From NCBI GenBank assembly GCA_003963115.1, contig RXJQ01000018.1, positions 60,104 to 124,103 of the forward strand: 64,000 nucleotides of DNA. Direction: 5' to 3'. The notes below the pieces were generated by a model. That model made no database searches and was not told the origin of the DNA. It saw only the letters and a list, made by a program, of their open reading frames with translations. This document shows, piece after piece, positions 7,788 through 15,960 of the stretch (its first letter is position 1; each line of letters starts with the position of its first letter). A program made the translations under genes and the position numbers. The DNA is from Burkholderiales bacterium (GTDB lineage Bacteria; Pseudomonadota; Gammaproteobacteria; Burkholderiales; Burkholderiaceae_C).

Positions 7788-10736
7788 ATGATCGAACCCA
7801 GCTCCACCCGCCTGTTGACCCGTCTGGCCGCGTTGATTGGCCTGATGCTGGTCGGCTTCGCGGTGCTGTTCGGATACCTGTCCTGGCGCGCCGAGAAGGA
7901 CGAGCAGATCCGCCAGATGCAGGCGGTGCTGGAGATCTCCGAAAAGGCGCTGGACCGCTACTTCGCCCAGGTGGAGGCCAGCCTGCGGGGCCTGGCGCTG
8001 GATGTGCAAGCCGCCGATGGCCTGGCCCACCCCGCCAACGCCCAGGCGGCGCTGAACCGCTATCTGGCCCTGCACCCGGACGCCTTGTCCGTTCAACTGA
8101 TCGCCCCCGACGGCCAATTGCTGGCCACGACCCGGCATCTGAAGCAGCCCCTGCCCACCCTGGCGAACGAGCCCACCTTCCGGGCCTTCCTGGCCTCGAT
8201 CAAACCCGACACCCGCATCGATCTCAGCCGCCCGCTGATCAGCGCCTTTTCAGGCCAGTGGCTGTTCCCGATGCGCTATGTGCTGCGCGGCCCGCAGAAC
8301 GAGGTGATCGGCATCCTCGCCGTGGCCATGCCGGTGGACTTCATGCAGACCTTCTGGCGCGGCGCACCCGTGGCCCCGGGTGCGACCATCGGCATCATGC
8401 GCGACGATGGCTATCTGCTGACACGCTACCCTACGCCAGCGAACTTCAGCCTGGAGCAGGTCTACGGTCAGCCCCGCACCGGCACGCTCATGAGCCATTT
8501 GCGTCAAAACGGCTTCCCCAGCCATGGCTATGTGCAAGGTCCCAACCAGCTTGCGCGCGGAGAGGAATACGGCAATGTGTTCATGCGCCTGGGGCATTTC
8601 CCTGTCACCTTGTTCGTGGCCTTGCCCCTGAGCGAGATCCGGCACCACTGGTGGTTCAATGTGCGGACCCCGTTCGCGCTGATGGCGCTGCTGTTGATCT
8701 GCGGCTTCATCGGCTACCGCTACACGCTGACGCGCCAGTTGCGGGCCAGCGATGAGATCAGGCGCTCCGAGCAGACCCTCAAGGCCCAGGAAGAGGAGCA
8801 GCGCTTTCTGATCGACCACCTCATGGCCGGCGTGATCGTGTACGGCCCGGATGGCCGCGTTACGCGCAGCAACCCGCAGGCCTGCCATCTTCTGAGCCTG
8901 AGCGAGGACGAGATCTGGGGCCGCAGCCCGATCAGGCCCGACTGGCAGGCCCTGCATGAAGATGGCCGCGTCATGGGCCCCGACGAGTTGCCCGCTGCCC
9001 GCGTCATCCGCACGCGTGAACCCATTTGCGACCTGGTGGCCGGCATCCGCCACGATGCCCAGCGCGAACCCGATTGGGTGCTGTGCAATGCCGCCCCTCA
9101 GTTTGCCCAAGACGGTCGCCTGCGTCAGGTGGTTGTCACCTTTGTGGATGTGACCGCGCGCAAGCGCATGGAACAGGCCCTGGCCCGCAAAGATCAGCGC
9201 TTCAGGCTGCTGTACGAAAACAGCATCAACGGCGTGTTGATGACGCACTCCGATGGCCGCATCCTCAATGCCAACCAGGCCGCATGCGATCTGTTCGGGC
9301 TGACGGAGGCCCAGTTGCGCCAGCGCAGCCGCCTTGATCTGACCGATCCCGATGACCCGCGCGTGGCAGCCTTGATCGCCATGCGCGAGCTCGAAGGGCA
9401 CGCACAGGGCCCGCTGACGATGCGGCGCGCCGATGGCAGCTTCTTCGACGCCGAGATCGCCGCCGTGAACTACATGGGTGAGACCGGCGAGCCGCTGACC
9501 AGCGTGGTGGTGCGTGACATCACCGACCGCCGCCGCGCCGAAGCGGCCCTGGCCGCCAAGGAGCTGGCCGAGCGCGCCAACCATGCCAAGAGCGAGTTCG
9601 TGGCCCGCATGAGCCATGAACTGCGCACACCGCTCAACGCCATCCTGGGCTTCTCGCAGATCCTGCAGCTCGACCGTGAAACGCCCTTGAGCCCACGCCA
9701 GCGCGAGTGGTTGCAGCACGTGATGCAGGCCGGCAGCCACCTGCTGGCCCTGATCGACGACCTCCTGGATGTGTCCCGGCTGGAGTCCGGCAGCCTGAAG
9801 ATGGCCTTCGAGGCGATCGATGTCTGTGACGTGGCGCGCGAAGCCGTTGGCGACATGCAGGTGCAGGCCCAGGCCGCGCACATCAGCCTGAGCTTCGAGC
9901 CCTGCGCCACGCCGCTGTCGCCCGTGATGGGAGACCGCACCCGGCTCAAGCAGGTGCTGCACAACCTGATTTCCAACGCCGTCAAGTACAACAACCCGAA
10001 CGGGCACGTCAGCGTGCACACCTCGCAGGACGGGGCCCATGTGAAGCTGACCGTACGGGACAACGGCTGGGGCATGAATGCCACGCAGCTGACCGATCTC
10101 TTCCAGCCCTTCAACCGCCTGGGCCGCGAAAAGACCACCATACAGGGCACGGGCATCGGCCTGATCATCACCCGCAGCCTCGTCGAGCTGATGGGCGGCC
10201 ACCTGACGGTGCACAGCCAGGAAAACATCGGCAGTGTCTTCGAGATCGCCTTACCGCAGATGGCACAGCCCAAAGCCGCAAGCAGCACCGTGCCGCCTGC
10301 GGCAGACCTCGCCTTGGCAACAGATGGCACCGCGCATGTGCACGTGCTCTACATCGATGACGATGTGGCCAACCGCAACCTCGTCGAGGCCTACGGGCGG
10401 TTGCACCCGACGCTCAAGCTGAGCGTGGCCAGCGACGGCCACAGCGGCCTGGTCCTGGCCAGGCAGTCTCCACCGCAGGTCCTGCTCATCGACATGATGA
10501 TGCCGGACATGAGCGGCACCCAGGTGCTTGAAGCTGTGCGGGCCGACCCGCAACTGCGCCGCACGCCTTGCGTGGCCGTGTCGGCCAATGCCATGGAGAT
10601 GCAGATCCGTGAGGCGCTGGCGGCTGGCTTTGACGGCTACCTCACCAAGCCCCTGTCGGCCACGGACCTGTTCAAGGAAATCGAGCGCGTCCTGCGTGAC
10701 AGAGTGGACACGCGGGAGGGCGCCGACGTGGCTTGA
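7788..10736 (+). CDS. Hybrid histidine kinase (periplasmic sensor, two PAS, HisKA, HATPase, REC)
   Basis: 982 residues. A membrane helix near the start (LAALIGLMLVGFAVLFGYL), a periplasmic Cache-like sensor (~40-290) and a second helix (~295-315) precede two PAS domains. Next come HisKA with SHELRTPLNAILGFSQ (phospho-acceptor His610), a HATPase with NLISNAVKYN, DNGWGM and GTGIGL boxes, and a receiver domain with Asp902 in LLIDMMMPD. The Cache-like assignment is by layout and is less certain. No partner regulator is adjacent; output may pass through an HPt protein such as the one at 34955. Confidence 0.92.
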   Translation: MIEPSSTRLLTRLAALIGLMLVGFAVLFGYLSWRAEKDEQIRQMQAVLEISEKALDRYFAQVEASLRGLALDVQAADGLAHPANAQAALNRYLALHPDALSVQLIAPDGQLLATTRHLKQPLPTLANEPTFRAFLASIKPDTRIDLSRPLISAFSGQWLFPMRYVLRGPQNEVIGILAVAMPVDFMQTFWRGAPVAPGATIGIMRDDGYLLTRYPTPANFSLEQVYGQPRTGTLMSHLRQNGFPSHGYVQGPNQLARGEEYGNVFMRLGHFPVTLFVALPLSEIRHHWWFNVRTPFALMALLLICGFIGYRYTLTRQLRASDEIRRSEQTLKAQEEEQRFLIDHLMAGVIVYGPDGRVTRSNPQACHLLSLSEDEIWGRSPIRPDWQALHEDGRVMGPDELPAARVIRTREPICDLVAGIRHDAQREPDWVLCNAAPQFAQDGRLRQVVVTFVDVTARKRMEQALARKDQRFRLLYENSINGVLMTHSDGRILNANQAACDLFGLTEAQLRQRSRLDLTDPDDPRVAALIAMRELEGHAQGPLTMRRADGSFFDAEIAAVNYMGETGEPLTSVVVRDITDRRRAEAALAAKELAERANHAKSEFVARMSHELRTPLNAILGFSQILQLDRETPLSPRQREWLQHVMQAGSHLLALIDDLLDVSRLESGSLKMAFEAIDVCDVAREAVGDMQVQAQAAHISLSFEPCATPLSPVMGDRTRLKQVLHNLISNAVKYNNPNGHVSVHTSQDGAHVKLTVRDNGWGMNATQLTDLFQPFNRLGREKTTIQGTGIGLIITRSLVELMGGHLTVHSQENIGSVFEIALPQMAQPKAASSTVPPAADLALATDGTAHVHVLYIDDDVANRNLVEAYGRLHPTLKLSVASDGHSGLVLARQSPPQVLLIDMMMPDMSGTQVLEAVRADPQLRRTPCVAVSANAMEMQIREALAAGFDGYLTKPLSATDLFKEIERVLRDRVDTREGADVA

Positions 10737-10798
10737 GCTGGGCGCCTGCCGGATGGCGCCCTGCATCCATCCTCGCGCGCCAGGCGTAAGGAGAGGGT

Positions 10799-11314
10799 AT
10801 GCCTCCTACCCGATTTGTCCTCATCAGCCGCTGGCGCCTGCATTGCCCCGCGCAGCAGGCCTGGGCCTTGCTCACCCACATCGAGGGCTGGCCCCTGTGG
10901 TGGTCTCATGTCAAGGAGGTACGCATCCTCCAGCGCGCCCAACCTGGGCAGACCGGCACCCATGCCGAACTGACCTGGCAGACCGCACTGGGCTACAGCC
11001 TCAAGATCGACGCCCTCAACACCCGCACCGAGCGCCAGCCCGATGGGCACGGCGAGATCGAGGGCCGTTCAGGCGGCGACCTGCAAGGCCACGGCTTGTG
11101 GGTGATCGAGCCGGTGTCGATGCAGGCAGTGGACGTGACCTACCGCTATGAAGTCGAACTCGCTCGCCCATGGATGCGCCGGTTCGCGCCACTGCTGCGC
11201 GGCCTCTTCGCTTGGAACCACTTCAAGGTGATGAGGGCCGGTGCGCAGGGCATGGCACGCAGGCTGCGCTGCGAGGTCTCGGAGATCGCCAACTGGCGTG
11301 GTGGCCCGGCCTGA
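10799..11314 (+). CDS. SRPBCC-family (polyketide cyclase/START-like) protein
   Basis: 171 residues beginning with the family layout RWRLHCPAQQAWALLTHIEGWPLWW, typical of SRPBCC/polyketide_cyc2 proteins that bind hydrophobic ligands in a helix-grip fold. ATG 10799 follows GGAGAGGG. It lies 62 bases after the hybrid kinase and could be co-transcribed with it. No catalytic function is assigned. Confidence 0.75.
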   Translation: MPPTRFVLISRWRLHCPAQQAWALLTHIEGWPLWWSHVKEVRILQRAQPGQTGTHAELTWQTALGYSLKIDALNTRTERQPDGHGEIEGRSGGDLQGHGLWVIEPVSMQAVDVTYRYEVELARPWMRRFAPLLRGLFAWNHFKVMRAGAQGMARRLRCEVSEIANWRGGPA

Positions 11315-11318
11315 GCCG

Positions 11319-12209
11319 TCAAGCGGCCGGGCGCACGGCCGGGTCGATCACCACCGGGTCGATGGCCCCGTGGAAGTACAACAGGCAGCCCACATCGGAG
11401 TGCAGGCCCTCGTGGTGACCGGTGTCGCGCGGGGCGAACTGGAAGTCACCCTCGCACAGCAGCACATCACCCAGGAAAAGGTCGCCTTCCACCATCAGGC
11501 ATTCTTCGCCATGACCATGGCTGTGAGCTGGCACGGTGGCGCCCGGCTCAAAGCGTACGAACATGGAAACGCGCTCGCCTTCGGCATACAAGGGCTTGAT
11601 CTCAACCCCTTGTCGCAAGGGCTCCCAGGCCAATTGATCGGCCTGTGCCAGATGCGAAGCCACGGCCTGCCCGTAGGCATCCACGTCCGACCGGATGCGG
11701 CGCCAATACAGGCTGGTGCCGGCCTTGGCACGCAAACGCAGAGGCCCGCTCGCGTGGATGAGGTAATCGTGTGCCCGCAGGGTGGACGCATCGGCGCCCT
11801 CACCCACGGTCAGCTCGCCTGTCAGCACCAGGCACTCGTGGGTCAGGCCTTGACTTGGCAAGTCGAGTTCGGCCTCGTCCGCCCATTGCAGCACGTAGGT
11901 CTGGGCCGCCTCATCCGCGTGCAGCAGGCGCTGCTGGATGCCGGCTTGCAGTGTCTGCCAGTTGCCGTCCTGGCGGCGCGTTGTCACGAAAGCCTGGTTG
12001 GCTGCGGCACTGCGGGCCACGCGTGCCATCAGGCGTCCACGCAAGGCGGTGTCACGCGCGGGTGTCGGTGCGATCGGGTCCAGGGCCACGGCCAGCGAGG
12101 GGGCCAGGCCCACGGCCGCCGTCGGCGCCACACCGGTACGGGTCTGCGGCTCCATCTCCTCGGGTGCGATCCACGGGGTGTCGGTGGGATTCATGGCGGT
12201 GCGTTTCAT
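11319..12209 (-). CDS. ChrR-like bicupin protein (putative anti-sigma partner)
   Basis: 296 residues with two cupin-like barrels. The N-terminal barrel (~95-170, with LTHECLVLTGELTVG) is less conserved. The C-terminal barrel (~210-290) carries metal-binding residues (AHSHGHGEECLMVEGDLFLG and later a GHHEG). The C-terminal cupin resembles ChrR, the zinc anti-sigma factor that controls RpoE in the singlet-oxygen response. Unlike ChrR, the N-terminus shows no HxxxCxxC zinc anti-sigma motif. It starts 11 bases after the ECF sigma factor gene, with an AGGA SD. It could sense via metal-bound cupins or be an enzyme of the regulon. Confidence 0.75.
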   Translation of the reverse strand: MKRTAMNPTDTPWIAPEEMEPQTRTGVAPTAAVGLAPSLAVALDPIAPTPARDTALRGRLMARVARSAAANQAFVTTRRQDGNWQTLQAGIQQRLLHADEAAQTYVLQWADEAELDLPSQGLTHECLVLTGELTVGEGADASTLRAHDYLIHASGPLRLRAKAGTSLYWRRIRSDVDAYGQAVASHLAQADQLAWEPLRQGVEIKPLYAEGERVSMFVRFEPGATVPAHSHGHGEECLMVEGDLFLGDVLLCEGDFQFAPRDTGHHEGLHSDVGCLLYFHGAIDPVVIDPAVRPAA

Positions 12210-12219
12210 CTTGTCGTCC

Positions 12220-12987
12220 TCACGCCGCATCATACGGAGCAGAGGCATCGCCTTGCCCCGGTGAAAGCCATTTGCGCAAGACATGGAGCGCCCGGCGGAT
12301 ATGGGACTTGACTGTGCCCAGCGGCAGGCCGGTCTGGCCAGCGATCTCTTCGTGTGTGAGCCCTTTGAAGAAAGCCAGCGCGACCAATTGCCTGGACACC
12401 GGCTCCAGCTTGCACAAGGCACCATGCAATTGCGCGTGGGACTGGGCAGCCTCCAGCAGATCGTGCGGTGCATGGGGCATCTCGGCTTGATCGTGCAGCA
12501 CCTGAGCATCGAGTGCCTCGCCCATGGCATCGGCCGAGACGGTATCGGCCTGCGCCCGGGCACAGGCCCGCACAGCGTCCAGCGCCCTGCTGCGCGCGAT
12601 GGTCAGCACCCAGGCCAATGCCGTGCCGCGCTGCGGATCGAACCGAGGCGCCTGTCGCCACACTTGCCAGAAGGTGTCTTCCGCGACCTCCTCGGCCACG
12701 GCGGGGTTGCGCACGATGCGCAGGGCCAGCCCATACACGCGGCCCACGGTGGCCCGGTACAGATCAGACAAGGCGTCTTCATCTTGCTTCACGATGCGCG
12801 CAAGCCAGACCTGCAGTTGCACCTCATTGGCCGAAGCCACCGGGCGCAGCGGCACCGGCTCGGCGCTCTCTTCTTGATCGACGGCCTCGTGCGCGATGTG
12901 CGCATCGACATCGTCGTCGGCAAAGGCATTCAGATCAGACACCTCGGTCATGGACATGTCCCGACTCAGCTCGGCCCCGGAGAACAT
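12220..12987 (-). CDS. ECF-type RNA polymerase sigma factor
   Basis: About 255 residues. Region 2 is visible (LYRATVGRVYGLALRIVRNPAVAEEVAEDTFWQVW) as is region 4 (LEPVSRQLVALAFFKGLTHEEIAGQTGLPLGTVKSHIRRAL), with an acidic N-terminal extension of ~50 residues. It leads an operon with the bicupin gene, like rpoE-chrR pairs. The start is uncertain: ATGs at 12987, 12957 and 12951 are in frame, and only the last two have a nearby GGGA. Confidence 0.9.
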   Translation of the reverse strand: MFSGAELSRDMSMTEVSDLNAFADDDVDAHIAHEAVDQEESAEPVPLRPVASANEVQLQVWLARIVKQDEDALSDLYRATVGRVYGLALRIVRNPAVAEEVAEDTFWQVWRQAPRFDPQRGTALAWVLTIARSRALDAVRACARAQADTVSADAMGEALDAQVLHDQAEMPHAPHDLLEAAQSHAQLHGALCKLEPVSRQLVALAFFKGLTHEEIAGQTGLPLGTVKSHIRRALHVLRKWLSPGQGDASAPYDAA

Positions 12988-13163
12988 CACACGGACTGCC
13001 CGCGTCTTGCGACGCGCGGCCCCCTGCAGCGAAGAAGCAGCAAAGCGGATTGGAACATGGACGCGGCCCCCCGGGGTAGCAAAGTCTGCCAGGAATGCTT
13101 ACGCACCAACGCTCGCCCTGGATGCAGAATAACCATTCTATCAACATTGTTTTTGTTCATGGC

Positions 13164-14480
13164 TCAGCCGGGCAGCCAGCCCAGAGAGACGTCGGCCGTG
13201 CGTTCATACAGCCACAGCGCGGCCAGCAGGGCGATGGCCAGGGAGCCCGGCAAGACCACGGCACGGCGGTACACCGTGGTGCGCCTGAGCCAGAAGGCCA
13301 CGGGCAGCACCGCAGCCACCAGCATCAACTGCCCCAGCTCCACGCCGAGGTTGAAGCCCAGCAGCGGCCAGGCGAGGTCTTGCCGGGCCAGGCCGAGATC
13401 CTGCATGGCGCCGGCAAAGCCAAAGCCATGCACCAGGCCAAAACCGAACACGACGATCCAGCGTGGCGCACGCAAGATGGGCCAGATGTTGTCCAGCGCC
13501 GCCACCAGCACGCTGAGCGCGATCAGCGACTCCACCCAGCGAGATGGTGGCGAGACAAGGCCGAACGAAGCCAGTGCCAGAGTCAGGGAATGCGCCAGCG
13601 TGAAGGCCGTGACCAGGCGCAGCACCTCGCTGATGGCACTGCGCCATTGCGCTCGCGCTTGCCAGCCGGCCAAGGCGGGTGACCAGATCGCCTGATCTCC
13701 CCGACGCCAGACCGATACGAGCAGCAAGGACACCAGAAAGAGGATGTGGTCCATGCCCGAGGCGATGTGGTCCACCCCATCGTGCACGAAGCGCAGCACC
13801 TGAGAGGCACGCGTGTCGATGTGGGGCGTGTGCGTTGGCGGCAGAGGCTGCGCCGATGTGCTGGCCTGTGGCGGCCTATGCTCGGATGCCGCTGGCGCGA
13901 TCGGCTTTGCGACAGGCTGGCCAAGCAAGCCCGTCCACATCGCGTGGTACTGCGGGCGGTCCACACCCAAGACCACCGAGGTGGTTTCGTGCGCCGATGT
14001 GTCTGCACTGCCCTGCGCCCGCAAGCGCACGATGCCACGGTGCGTCGGGTCGGTCAGCGCAAACAGGCGATAGTCCACATCCATGTCCGACCAGGGCTGC
14101 CCTGGTGTCAGGGGGCACTGCATGCGCCACGCGAACACGGCGTACTGGCCATCGGTGTGCTCGATCACGGCGGGGTGCTGGTCGCTGTCGGCCACGAGCT
14201 CACAGGTCTGGGCCGCATGAGAGAGGCGCAAATGAGGCCTCACGTAATGCAGCAGGTCCTGCCAGCGCGTGCGGACCTCGCCCCACGTGAGCCGGCCGTC
14301 GTCATTGGCATCGAGGTTCAGCTCGCCGTCCAGATCGCGCAGGGCCACATGCCAGCTGACATCGACCACACCGCCATCGTGCGCTGTGAGCGTCACATAG
14401 CTGTCGCTGGGCTTGTGAGCCCAGGCCGGGCTCACCATCAGACCCCACAGCATCCACAGGCCAAGCCACAGGCGCTTCAT
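13164..14480 (-). CDS. HupE/UreJ-like membrane protein with an EF-hand-like N-terminal domain
   Basis: 438 residues. After a signal peptide (MKRLWLGLWMLWGLMVSPAWA) comes a periplasmic domain of ~200 residues containing an EF-hand-like loop DANDDGRLTWGE. A membrane part of about seven helices follows, with HupE/UreJ-type His motifs (DGVDHIASGMDHILFL; FGFGLVHGFGFAGAM). HupE/UreJ proteins are metal (Ni/Co) permeases; this longer subfamily is uncharacterised. Its ATG overlaps the preceding TPR gene by 4 bases. It is the last gene of the DUF4331 operon. Confidence 0.8.
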   Translation of the reverse strand: MKRLWLGLWMLWGLMVSPAWAHKPSDSYVTLTAHDGGVVDVSWHVALRDLDGELNLDANDDGRLTWGEVRTRWQDLLHYVRPHLRLSHAAQTCELVADSDQHPAVIEHTDGQYAVFAWRMQCPLTPGQPWSDMDVDYRLFALTDPTHRGIVRLRAQGSADTSAHETTSVVLGVDRPQYHAMWTGLLGQPVAKPIAPAASEHRPPQASTSAQPLPPTHTPHIDTRASQVLRFVHDGVDHIASGMDHILFLVSLLLVSVWRRGDQAIWSPALAGWQARAQWRSAISEVLRLVTAFTLAHSLTLALASFGLVSPPSRWVESLIALSVLVAALDNIWPILRAPRWIVVFGFGLVHGFGFAGAMQDLGLARQDLAWPLLGFNLGVELGQLMLVAAVLPVAFWLRRTTVYRRAVVLPGSLAIALLAALWLYERTADVSLGWLPG

Positions 14481-15640
14481 AGCCAGCCCTCCAGGCGCTT
14501 GTCGGACCAGCCCCAGCGACGCACGAAGACGCGCACCTCATCGGCCGCAGCGTCGTTGCCGGCGGCGCGTGCCGCTTCCAACAAAATACGTGCGTCGGCA
14601 GGCTCTTTCTGCACCTGCCAGTTCAGCTGGGCCAGCTTCAGGGCCTGCTGGGGCCGCTTGAGCAAGCGCAAGGTGAAGCGGGCCTCCTCGCGGCGGTGAA
14701 CGCTGTCCCCGCGCTCACGTGCCGCCGCGAACCGGGCGCGCAAGGCCTCGACGGTGCGGTCGCGTGCCTGGTCATCTGTGGCGGCATAGGCCTCGGCCAA
14801 TCTCAACAGCAAGGCATCGTTGCGCTCTCGCCCTTTGAGCCGATCGATCACCTCGTTGGCACGACCACGCTCCAGCAGCAAGTCGGCATACGCGCCTTCG
14901 GTATAGGCATCGCTCTCGCGCAGCAGCAAGCCTTGATAGAGCGCCACAGCCCGATCCGCTTGCCCCAATCGCTCCGCCAGCTCGGCCCGCATCAAGTCCA
15001 GGTAGCCAGACAGCTCGCGGGGTGCGCGGGCCGTCAGCACATCGAGGCCGCGTTCGGCCTGGCTGGCCTCGCCACGCAGGCTGCTCAGGTCCAGCGCGCA
15101 AGCCTGTGCATGCCAGGGCGCACCAGCACGCTGCAAGGCCGCACACGCTTGCTGAGCCTCGTCATAGCGGCCCGTCACCTGAAGCACCGCGCTCAAGGTC
15201 AGCCAGGCCTGAGGACGTTCGGGCTGCTGCTGAACCAAGGCCCTCAGGTCCAGCAAGGCCGCGTCGAATTGGTGTGTGCTCTGCAAGATGGTGGCACGCA
15301 GCAGTCGCACCTCGTAAGGCGGCGCGGGCTGCGCCCACCAATGGGCCAGGGCGGCCTGTGCCTGCCCTAGCAAGCGCGGGTCACCATCCTGCCTGGCCCA
15401 GCGCACCGCCTGCCATGCCACCTGCGTGGCGAGCTGGGCATTGCCCGGCTGGACGCGCGCCTGGGCCCGCAAGCTACGCCAGGCCCGCTCCTGCTCGCTC
15501 AAGGGCCGCTCGCGCAGCACCTCCACCACCTCACTGTCTTGCTGAGGCACACGCGGCTGAGCAGCCTGCGCCGACTGCCCCACCATGAGCCATGCCAGCA
15601 GCATGGCGGGACAGATCGCGAGCCAAGGAGAGGCCTTCAT
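14477..15640 (-). CDS. Exported tetratricopeptide-repeat protein
   Basis: 387 residues. The signal peptide is MKASPWLAICPAMLLAWLMV followed by a QSAQA site. The rest is helical with TPR-like repeats (LRALVQQQPERPQAWLTLSA, LQVTGRYDEAQQACAALQ, LGQADRAVALYQGLL). It is a likely periplasmic scaffold. It is translationally coupled to the HupE-like gene and directly follows the small lipoprotein gene. The start 15640 is chosen because it begins the signal peptide. Confidence 0.78.
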   Translation of the reverse strand: MKASPWLAICPAMLLAWLMVGQSAQAAQPRVPQQDSEVVEVLRERPLSEQERAWRSLRAQARVQPGNAQLATQVAWQAVRWARQDGDPRLLGQAQAALAHWWAQPAPPYEVRLLRATILQSTHQFDAALLDLRALVQQQPERPQAWLTLSAVLQVTGRYDEAQQACAALQRAGAPWHAQACALDLSSLRGEASQAERGLDVLTARAPRELSGYLDLMRAELAERLGQADRAVALYQGLLLRESDAYTEGAYADLLLERGRANEVIDRLKGRERNDALLLRLAEAYAATDDQARDRTVEALRARFAAARERGDSVHRREEARFTLRLLKRPQQALKLAQLNWQVQKEPADARILLEAARAAGNDAAADEVRVFVRRWGWSDKRLEGWL

Positions 15641-15644
15641 GGCT

Positions 15645-15950
15645 TCAGTGCGCCACGGAGGCCGGCTCACCCGTGTCGTCGGTGGCCAGTTGCGCGGGCA
15701 CGGGCAGCGGGTCCAGTGTGTCCGTGGTCGATGGCGGCGTCGAAGCCAGGCTGGCGGTGTAGCTGGTGGCCACGGCCGCATCGCTGCTGGCGGCAGGCGC
15801 CACGGCCACTGTAGGGTCGGACGTGGCTTGCGCGTTGCCGTCCTGCCCACCGCCGCCACCGCACGCAGCCAGCGTCAGCAAAGCGAGCGTGGCGATCGCT
15901 GTGCGCGGCCTTGTCAGCAAGCGCATCATGTCGATATCAAGCTTGTGCAT
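15645..15950 (-). CDS. Small low-complexity lipoprotein
   Basis: 101 residues. The lipobox LTLAAC is followed by a Gly run (GGGGG), so Cys30 should be lipidated. The mature part is rich in Ala/Ser/Thr/Pro with no recognisable domain. GAGGAG stands 8 bases before ATG 15950. It sits between the DUF4331 gene (10-base gap) and the TPR gene and should be co-transcribed. Confidence 0.7.
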   Translation of the reverse strand: MHKLDIDMMRLLTRPRTAIATLALLTLAACGGGGGQDGNAQATSDPTVAVAPAASSDAAVATSYTASLASTPPSTTDTLDPLPVPAQLATDDTGEPASVAH

Positions 15951-15960
15951 GACCGACTCC

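Noticed and set aside
8250..10214. Long reverse frame opposite the hybrid kinase
   Set aside because: Antisense shadow of a gene with clear HisKA and REC motifs.
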